Numbered from the stretch's first letter, positions 1 to 8,713 are shown. The stretch: 50,788 bases of DNA from Streptomyces sp. LUP30 (GCF_001746365.1 NZ_MJAJ01000043.1:58742-109529); one strand, 5' to 3'. Numbers and translations are program-made. The notes: generated by a model not told the origin, from the sequence alone.

Positions 1-1
1 G

Positions 2-133
2 GGCCGGAAGGTCGCCGCCGCCGAGTCGGCGCACGCCGCGGCCTGGGCGACCGCCCGCGCCGCCCGCGAACCGCGCGCCCCGTCGCCCCCGCCGTGCGCC
101 GGGATCTCTGAGCCGGGCCGCGAATCGAGTTGA
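2..133 (+). CDS. 3' end of an unidentified protein (truncated by window edge)
   Basis: Reading from base 2, an open frame runs to a TGA at 131-133. Nearly every third codon position is G or C, the pattern expected of a real Streptomyces gene, while neighbouring frames are less biased or stop earlier. The visible 43 residues begin with an Ala-rich, probably helical part (KVAAAESAHAAAWATARAAR) and end in a Pro/Ser-rich tail. No family is recognisable from so little. The rest lies outside the window. Confidence 0.5.
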   Translation, partial: GRKVAAAESAHAAAWATARAAREPRAPSPPPCAGISEPGRESS

Positions 134-215
134 CCGGGGCCCCGGCGGCGGGCGAGGGTGCGAGGCGGGACAAGGCGCGGCCACTCCCCTCTCCGCCCGC
201 GCCGGAAGGGTGACT

Positions 216-1178
216 GTGTTGATCGGCATCTCGGACATCGAGGCGGCCGCCGAGCGGATCGCCGGACACGTCGTCCGCACCCCGACCGTGCCGAGCCCCG
301 GCCTGTCGGCGCTGCTCGGCGTGCCGGTGACCGCGAAGCTGGAACTCCTGCAGCGCACCGGCTCGTTCAAGGCGCGTGGGGCGGCGGCGAAGCCTCTGTC
401 GCTGAGCGAGGCCGAGCGGGCGGCCGGGGTCGTCGCGGTGAGCGGCGGCAACCACGGGATCGCGCTCGCGGTCATGGCCGCCGCGCTGGACGTGAAGGCC
501 ACGGTGGTGATGCCGCGTTCGGCACCGGCCCGTGCCGTCGAGATCGCACGGACGGCCGGCGCCTCGGTGCGGTCGACCGACACCATGGACGGCGCCTTCT
601 CGCTGGTGGAGCGGTTGCGGCAGGAGGGTTTCACGCTGGTGCACCCGTTCGACGATCCTCTGGTCGTCGCCGGGCAGGGCACCGTCGGCCTGGAGTTCGC
701 CGCTGACGCGGACGACGTCACGGACGTACTGGTCAGCGTCGGGGGCGGCGGACTGATCGCCGGTGTGGCCGCGGCCCTGCGCGCCCGCCGCCCGCAGGTG
801 CGGATCTGGGGCGTGGAGACCGAGGGGGCACAGGCGATGTCGGAGGCGCTGGCGGCCGGCGGGCCGGTGCCGGTCGCGCTGTCGTCGATCGTCTCCACCC
901 TCAGTGCGCCGAGCGTCTCGCAGCTGACGTACGACCATGTGTCCGCCCTGGTCACCGACGTGTTGAGCGTTCCCGACCGGGAGGCCGTGCGGGGCTGTCT
1001 GGACCTCGCCGAACACGCCAAGCTGTGGACCGAGCCGGCGGCCGGCTGTCTGCTGCCCGCGGCCCGGCAGGTGGTCGAGCGGATGGGGCGCGACGTGCGG
1101 CTGGGCCTGGTGGTCTGCGGCGGCAACGCGACGGCCGCGGACATGTCGCTCTGGACGGAGCGGTTCGGGTTGCGCTGA
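216..1178 (+). CDS. Serine/threonine dehydratase-like PLP enzyme
   Basis: About 320 residues of a fold-type II pyridoxal-phosphate enzyme. The Schiff-base lysine lies in SFKARGAA near residue 50, the substrate loop is SGGNHG near residue 75, and the phosphate-binding glycine loop is SVGGGGL near residue 175. These are the hallmarks of threonine/serine dehydratases, which deaminate Thr or Ser to 2-oxobutyrate or pyruvate. There is no C-terminal ACT regulatory domain, so it fits the catabolic or racemase-like subgroup rather than biosynthetic IlvA. Two in-frame GTG codons exist at 210 and 216. GGAAGG at 204-209 touches the first but is six bases from the second, so 216 is preferred. A serine racemase or hydroxy-aspartate dehydratase role cannot be excluded. 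Confidence 0.85.
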   Translation: MLIGISDIEAAAERIAGHVVRTPTVPSPGLSALLGVPVTAKLELLQRTGSFKARGAAAKPLSLSEAERAAGVVAVSGGNHGIALAVMAAALDVKATVVMPRSAPARAVEIARTAGASVRSTDTMDGAFSLVERLRQEGFTLVHPFDDPLVVAGQGTVGLEFAADADDVTDVLVSVGGGGLIAGVAAALRARRPQVRIWGVETEGAQAMSEALAAGGPVPVALSSIVSTLSAPSVSQLTYDHVSALVTDVLSVPDREAVRGCLDLAEHAKLWTEPAAGCLLPAARQVVERMGRDVRLGLVVCGGNATAADMSLWTERFGLR

Positions 1179-1575
1179 ACGCGCTCCCGCCGGCAGCGGC
1201 CGTACGACGGCGCTCCGACGACCGCGCTCCGACCACGGCGCTGCGGCGACGCCCCTTCGACGACGCCCCTTCGAGGGGATAGCGCAAATCCGTCGGGAGG
1301 GCCCGCGCCGGAAAATGGTCCAGGGGGGAGAAGGGCGTTTCCGGAGGCGTCGAATGCCCCGGCGCCGTCGTGTTCACCGCTGGTTGCGCCGCAGGAGGCA
1401 GCCCGGACGAGCTCCCGCCAATTCCCATTCCTCGCACATGCATACGGCCGAACGCCCGGCTTTCTTGAATGAAGGACAGGAATCGCGCCGGAGTTGCGGA
1501 ATGATTGAACGGACCCCCTCGCACCGGTCGTACCACTGGGAAAGGTGAGTACCAGCGGTTCAGCGAGGGATGGCC
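1179..1575. other. Intergenic region with a 14-bp tandem repeat and small hairpin
   Basis: No credible gene is seen in this ~390-base gap. An exact 14-bp direct repeat, CGACGCCCCTTCGA, sits head to tail at 1247-1260 and 1261-1274. The second copy forms a short hairpin (CCCCT-TCG-AGGGG, 1266-1278) that could end transcription of the dehydratase gene. The rest should hold the promoter of the downstream pseudokinase, but no clear -35/-10 pair stands out. Confidence 0.5.
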
Positions 1576-3234
1576 ATGGTCAAGACGCACGTCTCCACGC
1601 ACGAGTTGGTCGCCGGGAGGTACCGGCTGCTCGACGTCGTCCACCGGGAGACGAACCGCGTCAGCTGGTACGGCGAGTACGTCGAGGACACCGGGGCGGC
1701 CCGGCCCTGCCTGGTCACCCGGATCGGGCTGCCCGCCGACCAGGGCGAGGAGAAGGCGCGCCAGGCCGCCGACCGGGTGCTCGGCATGTCCGAGACGATG
1801 GCGCGGCTGTGTCCGGGCCGGATCGCCGCGGTCGTCGACGCCGTGGAGGAGGCGGGCTCCCTGTGGACCGTCACCGAGTGGATCGACGGCCTGCCGCTCG
1901 GCCAGCTCATGGCGCAGAAGGGCGCGTTCAGCCCGGCCCGGACGGCGGCGATCGGACTGCAGCTGCTGGACGTCCTGGAGGCCGCGCACGGTGAGGGCAT
2001 CACCCACGGCGAGCTGAGCCCCGGGCAGGTGTTCCTGCGCAGCCAGGGCCCCCTCGTCCTCACGGGATTCGGGCTGACGGGAGCGACGCTCGCCCCGCGG
2101 GTGGCCGCGCCGTCCTACGCCTCCCCCGAGCAGGCGCGCGACGAGCGCATCGGCCCTGCCGCCGACCTGTGGGCGCTGGGCGCGATCCTCTACACGATGG
2201 TCGAGGGGCGTCCGCCGTACCGGGACCGGGACCGGCCCGAGAGCACGCTGAAGGGCGTGGACCGGCTGCCGCTGCGCGCTCCCCTGCGGGCGGGTCCCCT
2301 CACCTCGACCGTGCAGGGGCTGCTGCGCAAGGACTCCCGGGAACGGCTGACCCGCACGGTCGTACGCCAGTCGCTCACCCGCGTGCTGGACGAGGACCCG
2401 CACGCCGGCCTGCCCACACCGCGGCTGCGGCGCGTGTGCGCCGCGGCCCGGCACGTCGGCCCGCAGTGGAGCGGCCGGGCCATGGCGGCCGGGACCGCGC
2501 TGGCCGTCGTCACGGTGGCGTTCGCCGCCCTTGTCGTCACCCACCAGCTGCCCGACCCCGACGACACCTCGGCCGGAGGGACGCAGGCCCGGCCGTCCGC
2601 GTCCGCTCCGGCGCCCGACGAGGACGCCGGCGACAGAGGCTCCCCGACGCCCTCACCCACGCCCACCACGCCCCCGCCGCCGACGGCCGCGAGCCCGGCC
2701 GCGCCGGCCCGCCCGTCCGCGAGCGCCTCGCCGGACGCTTCGCCCTCCGCCACCGCGACCGCCCTCCCCCAGGGCTTCCGGGTCTACCGGGCGCCCGAGG
2801 GCTTCTCCGTCGCCCTGCCCGCGGGATGGAAGCGGCTGGAGACCGCGCGCGGCGCCGACCACGCGTACCGGGTCACCTTCGGCGCGTCCGGCGATCCGCG
2901 CACCCTCGCGGTGACCTACAGCGAGAGCGCCGGACCCGACCCGGTCGCCGTCTGGCGGGACGACGTCGAGCCGAACCTGAGGAAGGACGACGGTTTCCGG
3001 CGGATCGGCGCGATCAGGGCGACGACGTACCTGGGCTACAAGGCCGCCGACATGGAGTGGGTCGTCGACGTCGACGGCGGACAGGAACGGACGTTCGGCC
3101 GGGGTTTCCTGCTCGGCGGACACCGCAGCTTCTCGCTGCGCTGGACGACGCCCGCCGAGGACTGGGACACCCAGGCCGACCGGCAGGCCCTCGACACGTT
3201 CCTGAAGACGTTCCGGCCCGGCTCAGCCGCCTGA
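1576..3234 (+). CDS. Membrane-anchored protein kinase-like protein, probable pseudokinase
   Basis: About 552 residues: a kinase-like domain (roughly 10-270), one transmembrane helix (about 302-322), a Pro/Ser/Thr-rich linker (about 335-395) and an extracytoplasmic domain. The fold is betrayed by the SYASPEQAR activation-segment motif and the DLWALGAILYTMVEG helix. The catalytic residues are missing: no glycine-rich loop, Arg49 in place of the beta3 lysine, H-G-E-L-S-P-G-Q (144-151) where active kinases have HRDLKPxN, and T-G-F-G (163-166) where DFG should be. It is therefore probably inactive and may act as a scaffold or ligand sensor. ATG codons occur at 1570 and 1576; GAGGG at 1565-1569 favours 1576. 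The 3' end overlaps the convergent hydrolase gene by 12 bases. Confidence 0.85.
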   Translation: MVKTHVSTHELVAGRYRLLDVVHRETNRVSWYGEYVEDTGAARPCLVTRIGLPADQGEEKARQAADRVLGMSETMARLCPGRIAAVVDAVEEAGSLWTVTEWIDGLPLGQLMAQKGAFSPARTAAIGLQLLDVLEAAHGEGITHGELSPGQVFLRSQGPLVLTGFGLTGATLAPRVAAPSYASPEQARDERIGPAADLWALGAILYTMVEGRPPYRDRDRPESTLKGVDRLPLRAPLRAGPLTSTVQGLLRKDSRERLTRTVVRQSLTRVLDEDPHAGLPTPRLRRVCAAARHVGPQWSGRAMAAGTALAVVTVAFAALVVTHQLPDPDDTSAGGTQARPSASAPAPDEDAGDRGSPTPSPTPTTPPPPTAASPAAPARPSASASPDASPSATATALPQGFRVYRAPEGFSVALPAGWKRLETARGADHAYRVTFGASGDPRTLAVTYSESAGPDPVAVWRDDVEPNLRKDDGFRRIGAIRATTYLGYKAADMEWVVDVDGGQERTFGRGFLLGGHRSFSLRWTTPAEDWDTQADRQALDTFLKTFRPGSAA

Positions 3235-4710
3235 CCGGGACGCGCGGGCCGGTGCGCGCAGGGAGCGCAGCGGACCGCCGTGCAGGGGCGTCGTGTCCCA
3301 GCGAGCGGTGAACGTCCGCGCGGCGAGGGAGCAGGTCACCCGCAGTCGGTGCGGGGTCTCCAGGAAGACGACGTGCGCGGTGAGCGTGTCGGCGTCGGTC
3401 CACCCGCCGCCGACCGCGGTGGGCAGCGGCTCTTCGCTCACCCGCCAGCCGTCGGCGGTGGGCAGCTCCAGCCTGAGGTCGCCCTGCTTCTCGGCGAGGC
3501 TCAGCGTCCACCCGCCGGCTCCCCCGTCGACCGTGACGCCGGTCAGTCCCGGCTGGTCTGCGCAGGTCCCGCCGGCAGGGGCGAACACGGCGCCCGACCA
3601 GCGTCCGGCCTCCTGCGGCGGCGCGGGCTCGCCGGCGGCCGGGGGAAGCGCGAGCCCCGCCAGACGCCGGGCGAGAGCGGCGTCGGCCTCCTCACGGCCG
3701 GTCAGCAGGCCCGGCCGGAACGCGGGCAGCAGATGCTCCCAGACGAGGGTGAGCAACGCCTGCATGTCGCCCGTGGCCGCGGTGGTCGCGATCACGGCGT
3801 CGTGCTCGGGCAGGACCAGGCAGAACTGGCCGTAGGCCCCGTCGCCGCGGTAGCCGTGCCGGGAGCGCCAGAACTGGAAGCCGTAGCCGCGGTCCCAGTC
3901 CAGCCGGTCCGCGTCGGCCGGGGCCCCGGGATTCGTCGGCACGTGTGCGCGGGTGGCCTCGGCGACCCACTCCCGTGACAGCAGCCGTTCGCCCTGCCGA
4001 CCGCCCTCGTCCAGATAGAGCTGCCCCAGCCGGGCGATCGCGTCGGTCGTGGCGTGCAGGCCGCTGAAGCCGAGTTCGCGGCCGGACCGGTCGGTCAGCC
4101 AGGCGACCTCGCCGACACCGAGTGGGTCCAGCAGGCGGGGTCGCAGATAGGCGGTGAGCGACCGGCCCGTCACGCGCTGCACGATCGCGGCGAGCGCGTA
4201 GGTGGCGGGCTGGTTGTAGGCGAACACGCTTCCCGGCTCCCGGTCCGGCGGCAGCAGCAGGAAGCCCAGGACGAGGTCGTCGCGGTCGAGGGCGTGCGCC
4301 CGGTCGTAGGTCTCCTCCTCGTGCCCGCTCGCCATCGACGCCACATGGCGCACCAGCATCGCCCGGCTGCGCGGGTCGGTGATCTCCGCGTCGAGTTCCG
4401 GGAAGTACGACACGACCGGGTCGTCGAGGCCGATCAGCCCCTCCGCGACGGCGAAACCGGCGGCCGTCGACGTGAAGCTCTTGCTGAGCGAGTACAGCAG
4501 GTGGAGCCGGTCGGAGGTGTACGGCTCCCACCAGCCGGATGCGACGAGCCGGCCGTGACGCAGGATCATCAGGCTGTGCGGCTCCACGAGCTCGGCCGAC
4601 TCGACGGCGTCGAGGAACGCGAGAACGCCCAGGGCGTCGACGCCCTCGGCGGACGGGGCGCTCGACGGCAGGGCGGACGGGGTGCCGGAAGGCGGGGGGT
4701 GGGCGCTCAT
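3223..4710 (-). CDS. Serine hydrolase, beta-lactamase/esterase family (class C fold)
   Basis: A 495-residue protein of the Beta-lactamase family (COG1680: esterases, D-aminopeptidases, class C enzymes). The nucleophile motif is S74-L-S-K77 (in LLYSLSKSFTST) and the second motif is Y165-N166 (in FAYNQPATYALA). HGYRGDGAYGQF probably supplies the third active-site strand. The C-terminal third is an extra beta-rich domain. No signal peptide is visible, suggesting a cytoplasmic esterase or peptidase rather than a secreted beta-lactamase. The ATG at 4710 is chosen because the family sequence begins shortly after it and upstream sequence looks non-coding. It diverges from the F420 oxidoreductase gene with about 94 bases between starts. 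The substrate is unknown. Confidence 0.85.
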   Translation of the reverse strand: MSAHPPPSGTPSALPSSAPSAEGVDALGVLAFLDAVESAELVEPHSLMILRHGRLVASGWWEPYTSDRLHLLYSLSKSFTSTAAGFAVAEGLIGLDDPVVSYFPELDAEITDPRSRAMLVRHVASMASGHEEETYDRAHALDRDDLVLGFLLLPPDREPGSVFAYNQPATYALAAIVQRVTGRSLTAYLRPRLLDPLGVGEVAWLTDRSGRELGFSGLHATTDAIARLGQLYLDEGGRQGERLLSREWVAEATRAHVPTNPGAPADADRLDWDRGYGFQFWRSRHGYRGDGAYGQFCLVLPEHDAVIATTAATGDMQALLTLVWEHLLPAFRPGLLTGREEADAALARRLAGLALPPAAGEPAPPQEAGRWSGAVFAPAGGTCADQPGLTGVTVDGGAGGWTLSLAEKQGDLRLELPTADGWRVSEEPLPTAVGGGWTDADTLTAHVVFLETPHRLRVTCSLAARTFTARWDTTPLHGGPLRSLRAPARASRSGG

Positions 4711-4804
4711 GTCCGCATCCTGCCCCGCCGTCGCCTGCCGATCGACGGGTTTTCCGGCCGCCGACGACCCGTTTCCCACGGCGGCGGCCGGGGACTCGGA
4801 CCCC

Positions 4805-5776
4805 ATGGTGCAAATCGGATACACGATGATGACCGAGCAGGCCGGCCCTCGTGACCTGGTCGACCACGTGGTGCGGGCCGAGGAGGCGGGGTTCGACTTC
4901 TCGGTGACGTCGGACCACTACTTCCCGTGGCTGCGCTCGCAGGGGCACTCCCCGTACGCGTGGAGCGTGCTCGGGGCGGCCGCCCAGGCCACGTCACGCA
5001 TTCCGCTCATGACGTACGTGACCTGTCCGACGTTCCGTTACCACCCCGCGGTGGTGGCGCAGAAGGCAGCGACGATGCAGCTGCTGTCGGAGGGGCGTTT
5101 CCGGCTGGGGCTGGGCTCCGGGGAGAACCTCAACGAGCACGTGGTCGGCGGCGGTTGGCCTTCGGTGGACGTCCGGCACGAGATGCTGGAGGAGGCCGTC
5201 GAGATCATCCGCGCCCTGTTCGAGGGCGGGCACGTCACGCGGCACGGGGCCCATTTCGACGTGGACTCGGCGCGGCTGTGGGATCTTCCCGACGAGCCGC
5301 CGCCGATCGGGATCGCCGTCTCGGGCGAGCGTTCGTGTGCGCTCGCCGGCCGGCTGGCCGATCTGGTGATCGCCACCGAGCCGAAGCCGGATCTGCTGGA
5401 GTCCTTCGACCGGCACGGGGGCGCGGGCAAGCCGCGGGTGGGCCAGCTCCCGGTCTGCCACGATGCCGACCGGGAGGCCGCGGTGGAACGGGCGCACGCC
5501 CAGTTCCGCTGGTTCGGCAGCGGCTGGAAGGTGAACTCCGAGCTGCCCCACCCCGACTCCTTCGACGCGGCGACCCAGTTCGTGACGCCCGACGACGTCG
5601 CCTCCTCCATCCCCTGCGGCGACGACCCGGACGACTTCGTCGAGGCCGTGCGCCCCTACGCCGAGGCCGGGTTCACGGAGATCGCCCTGGTGCAGATCGG
5701 CGGCGACTCGCAGCCGGCGTACCTGGACTGGTCGGAGAAGACCCTGCTGCCCGCTCTGCGCAAGGCCTTCGGCTGA
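4805..5776 (+). CDS. LLM-class F420-dependent oxidoreductase (glucose-6-phosphate dehydrogenase-like subfamily)
   Basis: A 323-residue luciferase-like monooxygenase-fold protein. The N-terminus (GYTMMTEQAGPRDLVDHV), the HSPYAWSVLGAAAQAT segment, and GLGSGENLNEHVVG with WPSVDVRHEMLEEAVEII match the actinobacterial subfamily related to F420-dependent glucose-6-phosphate dehydrogenase. Such enzymes move hydride between coenzyme F420 and an organic substrate; the one here cannot be assigned. The ATG at 4805 gives the canonical N-terminus, though no strong Shine-Dalgarno precedes it. Its promoter must lie in the short divergent gap shared with the hydrolase gene. Confidence 0.9.
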   Translation: MVQIGYTMMTEQAGPRDLVDHVVRAEEAGFDFSVTSDHYFPWLRSQGHSPYAWSVLGAAAQATSRIPLMTYVTCPTFRYHPAVVAQKAATMQLLSEGRFRLGLGSGENLNEHVVGGGWPSVDVRHEMLEEAVEIIRALFEGGHVTRHGAHFDVDSARLWDLPDEPPPIGIAVSGERSCALAGRLADLVIATEPKPDLLESFDRHGGAGKPRVGQLPVCHDADREAAVERAHAQFRWFGSGWKVNSELPHPDSFDAATQFVTPDDVASSIPCGDDPDDFVEAVRPYAEAGFTEIALVQIGGDSQPAYLDWSEKTLLPALRKAFG

Positions 5777-5828
5777 GGGACCACGGGCGGACCGGCCGGA
5801 CGGCAGGCGGGTCGGCAAAGCGCCGCCA

Positions 5829-5874
5829 ATGGGCCCATATAGGCTGCGGATCGGCACTCTCGCGGTGCCGATCC
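5829..5874. promoter_or_regulatory. Paired palindromes upstream of the conserved hypothetical gene
   Basis: Two symmetric elements lie just upstream of the start at 5907. ATGGGCCCAT (5829-5838) is a perfect 10-bp palindrome. GGATCGGCAC (5848-5857) and GTGCCGATCC (5865-5874) form a perfect 10-bp inverted repeat with a 7-base spacer. The second could be a 5' UTR hairpin or an operator; the ribosome binding site (GAGGAGAG) begins about 19 bases after it. Confidence 0.5.
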
Positions 5875-5906
5875 TATGTCCAGCAGCCCGCAGAGGAGAG
5901 TCATCC

Positions 5907-7019
5907 GTGACCCTGGCGACCGACCTGTCCGAGACGCCCGTCGAGACGCCCGTCGAGACGCCGGCCGAGATGTCCGTCGAGCCGCCCGCCGGGACGCTCC
6001 CCGCGACGGGCCCCGCGCCGCTGTCGGACCTCGTGGCGCGCGACGCCCGCGAGTTCGGCGTCTACGCGCGGACCGGCGGTTGGGCCTTCGGCCTGATGGT
6101 GGCGCGCAGCGTCCGGCCAGGCGGGCAGAGCGCGGACGAGACGCCGAAGGTGTCGGCGAAGGAGTTCGCGGAGCTGGCCGGCTGCTCCCCCGAGCGCGTC
6201 ATGCGCTACTACAAGGCGTGGGACCGGGCTGCCGACGACGGTCTGGTCCCGCACTTCGAGGAGCTGGCGCCGGGCCAGGAGGTGGAGCTGCCGGACGCCG
6301 AGGTGTGGCTGGCCTACTACGTCTCGCGTTCCAGCGCCGCCTCCGAACGCGGGACCGCGATCGCGGAGGCCGCCGAGGCCGAGGGCATCCGCCCCACGAA
6401 GGCGCTGGAGGTCGCGGAGAATCCCACCGCCCTGCGCGCCGCGATCCTCGCCGACCCCTCGACCGCCCGCGCGGCCCGCGCCGCCCTCCTGGACCGCATC
6501 AAGGAGGATCCGGACCTGCAGACCGAGCTGGCGCGGGACGTGGTGCGCACCGACGACCTGAAGAAGGCGGTGGCCTCCGAGAGCCGTTCGGCCGACCGGA
6601 TCGGATATGTGCGGCAGATCGCCGAGTCCGGTCAGATCAAGACGCCGGCGGGCCAGACCGTGGACGCGCCCGTCGAGCTGCGCCAGGAGGCCGAGCGCCA
6701 TCTCTCGCTGCTCGACGAGCTCGACGACGACGAGGACTCCGGAGAGTGGGCGAGCGAGGCCTACGACACCATGAAGTCCCTGGTCGTGGAGACGGTCGAG
6801 GCCGACCCCGAACTGCGCGTCCAGGAACGGCGCACGAAGTTCTACAGCAGCCTGCAGCGGGCGACCAGGGTCTTCGAGGAGCTGACCTTCGACGACGTCG
6901 ACGCGCAGGAGTTCTACGAGGACGACATGGTGCAGCAGCTGGAAGAGCTCCAGCAGGCGATCGGCAGCTGCATCGCCGCGCTGCGCGGAGCCCGGGGCGC
7001 CGGGCCCGAGGCCGGGTAG
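5907..7019 (+). CDS. Conserved actinobacterial protein of unknown function with putative HTH-like segment
   Basis: About 370 residues; I do not recognise a named family. The N-terminus carries five degenerate copies of a four-residue unit (ETPV, ETPV, ETPA, EMSV, EPPA). Then comes a predicted helical part containing SAKEFAELAGCSPERVMRYY (about residues 90-109), which looks like a helix-turn-helix, followed by KAWDRAADDGLVP. The remainder is largely helical and highly acidic, including a DELDDDED patch. The GTG at 5907 is chosen for the preceding GAGGAGAG. It stands alone, preceded by palindromes and followed by a terminator-like hairpin. It may be a DNA-binding regulator, but that is only inference. 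Confidence 0.8.
   Translation: MTLATDLSETPVETPVETPAEMSVEPPAGTLPATGPAPLSDLVARDAREFGVYARTGGWAFGLMVARSVRPGGQSADETPKVSAKEFAELAGCSPERVMRYYKAWDRAADDGLVPHFEELAPGQEVELPDAEVWLAYYVSRSSAASERGTAIAEAAEAEGIRPTKALEVAENPTALRAAILADPSTARAARAALLDRIKEDPDLQTELARDVVRTDDLKKAVASESRSADRIGYVRQIAESGQIKTPAGQTVDAPVELRQEAERHLSLLDELDDDEDSGEWASEAYDTMKSLVVETVEADPELRVQERRTKFYSSLQRATRVFEELTFDDVDAQEFYEDDMVQQLEELQQAIGSCIAALRGARGAGPEAG
5931..5990 (+). repeat. Five degenerate 12-bp coding repeats (ETPV-type)
   Basis: Unit GAGACGCCCGTC is exact at 5931-5942 and 5943-5954, followed by three diverged units to 5990. The repeat is in frame and lengthens the N-terminal tail of the 5907 gene, so unit number could vary by slippage. Confidence 0.75.
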
Positions 7020-7041
7020 ACCGATCGGGCCGGACCGGGGG

Positions 7042-7065
7042 GCCGGACCGTCGGGGCGGTCCGGC
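7042..7065. terminator. Hairpin between convergent genes
   Basis: GCCGGACC (7042-7049) and GGTCCGGC (7058-7065) form a perfect 8-bp stem with an 8-base loop between the ends of the convergent 5907 and DUF6328 genes. There is no U tract, as is usual in Streptomyces. It could serve both strands. Confidence 0.6.
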
Positions 7066-7563
7066 TCAGTTCGTCGTGTAGCGGCGCCGGGTCCACAGAG
7101 GCAGGACGAACCAGCACAGGCCGTACCACGAGACCACACCCGCGACGAGCCAGGGCACGAAGGCGTCGTGGGTGGCCACGCGCAGGATCAGCAGCAGCGA
7201 GGAGGTCATGGTGGCGAGCAGCAGGATCAGACCGACGAAGGTCAGCCTGGACGCCACCTGCACCGTCTGCGGCTTCACCCGCCGGCCGGAGACCAGGCGG
7301 TGCAGGGACACCGGTCCTATGAGGGCGCCGGTCGCGCAGGCCCCCAGGACCACGGTCACGATGTAGATGACCTTGTCGGCGTCCTGCAGGTCCGCGTAGC
7401 GCGGGGTGAACACGACGGTCAGCAGGAAGCCGAAGAGGATCTGCACACCCGTCTGGGCGACGCGGATCTCCTGGAGGAGCTCGACCCACATCCGGTCGGC
7501 TCTCTCCTCCTCGGTCTCGTTGCGCCCCGTGCTGCGCGCGGCGTTCGTCGCCGTGTCCGTCAC
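7066..7563 (-). CDS. DUF6328 family membrane protein
   Basis: A 165-residue integral membrane protein. The N-terminal NETEEERADRMWVELLQEIRV segment followed by TGVQILFGFLLTVVF is characteristic of the DUF6328 family common in Streptomyces. Four hydrophobic segments are visible, beginning at GVQILFGF, VIYIVTVV, LTFVGLIL and FVPWLVAG. The function is unknown. The start is taken as GTG at 7563 because GGGAGG lies eight bases upstream; an ATG further upstream would add a non-hydrophobic tail with no ribosome binding site. A GGGTAC motif at 7616-7621 lies where a -10 element would sit, but no matching -35 is seen. Confidence 0.85.
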   Translation of the reverse strand: MTDTATNAARSTGRNETEEERADRMWVELLQEIRVAQTGVQILFGFLLTVVFTPRYADLQDADKVIYIVTVVLGACATGALIGPVSLHRLVSGRRVKPQTVQVASRLTFVGLILLLATMTSSLLLILRVATHDAFVPWLVAGVVSWYGLCWFVLPLWTRRRYTTN

Positions 7564-7622
7564 CTTTACCGTCCTCCCGATTCCGAGTGGTCCCTCGACC
7601 CCCTCTTCACCGCGAGTACCCC

Positions 7623-7647
7623 GTGAGCGGCGGTTTTCGCCGCTCAC
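7623..7647 (-). terminator. Terminator after the aldo/keto reductase gene
   Basis: GTGAGCGGCG (7623-7632) and CGCCGCTCAC (7638-7647) form a perfect 10-bp stem with a 5-base loop, 12 bases after the stop codon of the leftward aldo/keto reductase gene and before the next leftward gene. This separates the two transcripts. Confidence 0.7.
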
Positions 7648-7659
7648 CGCCGGGTTCGT

Positions 7660-8643
7660 CTACCAGCGTCCCTCGACCTGCTCCTTGATGCGCCGCTCGT
7701 AGAGGTCGCGGACGGCGGCGAGGGTCTGCTCGGAGAGTTCGGGGAGCTTGGCCGCAGCCGCGTTGGCGCGGGCCTGCTCGGGTGAGCGGGCGCCCGGGAT
7801 GACCGTGGTGACGCCGGGCTGCTGGATGATCCAGCGCAGCGCGAGCTGGGCCGGGGTGTATCCCTCGGGGGCCAGGCCGGCGAACTCGACGGCGGCCTCG
7901 ACGCCGGTGGTGTAGTCGACGCCGGAGAAGGTCTCGCCCTGGTCGAAGGCCTCGCCGTGCCGGTTGTAGGCGCGGTGGTCGTTCTCCGGGAACACGGTGT
8001 CCGCCGTGTACTTGCCCGAGAGCAGGCCGGACGCGAGCGGGACGCGGGCGATGATGCCGACGCCGGCCGCGCGGGCCGCCGGGAGCACCTCGTACAGCGG
8101 CTTCAGGCGGAAGGGGTTGAGGATGATCTGCACGCTCGCCACGCCGGGCCGGGCGATCGCGGTGAGGGCCTCGGCACAGGTCTCCACGCTGACGCCGTAG
8201 TGCGCGATGCGCTCCTCCTCGACCAGCGTGTCGAGGGCGTCGAACACCTCGTCGGTCGAGTAGACGGGGGTCGGCGGGCAGTGCAGCTGGACCAGGTCGA
8301 TCCGGTCGACTCCGAGGTTGCGGCGGGAACGGTCGTTCCAGGCGCGGAAGTTGTCGAGCACGTAGTTCTCGGGGATCTGCTCCACGCGGCGGCCCATCTT
8401 GGTGGCGACCAGCACATGCAGGTCCGGCCGGCCGCTGAGGAACGCGGCGATGGTCTGCTCGCTGCGTCCGTCGCCGTAGACGTCGGCGGTGTCGAAGAAG
8501 GTGACCCCGGCCTCGGCCGCCGCCTCCAGAACCGTCAGCGCCTCCTTGTCGTCGACGTCGCCCCAGTCGGCGCCCAGCTGCCAGGTGCCGAGACCGACGA
8601 CGGATGCGTGCTGACCAGACCTACCGAATTCGCGCTCGTCCAT
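7660..8643 (-). CDS. Aldo/keto reductase
   Basis: A 327-residue NAD(P)H-dependent oxidoreductase with a TIM-barrel aldo/keto reductase sequence. The strand and catalytic Asp/Tyr region reads GVTFFDTADVYGDGRSE, with the catalytic Lys later in VLVATKMGRR. The C-terminal cofactor-binding motif is VTTVIPGARSPEQARAN. It belongs to the general YajO/YhdN-like group that reduces aldehydes and ketones; the physiological substrate is not evident. It is the first of three aldo/keto reductases in the window and appears monocistronic, with its own terminator. Confidence 0.9.
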   Translation of the reverse strand: MDEREFGRSGQHASVVGLGTWQLGADWGDVDDKEALTVLEAAAEAGVTFFDTADVYGDGRSEQTIAAFLSGRPDLHVLVATKMGRRVEQIPENYVLDNFRAWNDRSRRNLGVDRIDLVQLHCPPTPVYSTDEVFDALDTLVEEERIAHYGVSVETCAEALTAIARPGVASVQIILNPFRLKPLYEVLPAARAAGVGIIARVPLASGLLSGKYTADTVFPENDHRAYNRHGEAFDQGETFSGVDYTTGVEAAVEFAGLAPEGYTPAQLALRWIIQQPGVTTVIPGARSPEQARANAAAAKLPELSEQTLAAVRDLYERRIKEQVEGRW

Positions 8644-8713
8644 GGCGACAGTCTGTCACCCGGCGCGACGCGGCGCGGCCGCGGTCGGCCTCCGGCGGGC
8701 GGCTCGCGTCGGG

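Noticed and set aside
952..2544. Long minus-strand open frame opposite the dehydratase and pseudokinase genes
   Set aside because: It is antisense to two genes with clear family motifs, its translation is Arg/Gly/Pro-rich low complexity, and such frames are common shadows in high-GC DNA.
7616..7621. GGGTAC before the DUF6328 gene as a SigB promoter
   Set aside because: The expected -35 positions fall in the terminator stem and contain no GNNT match.
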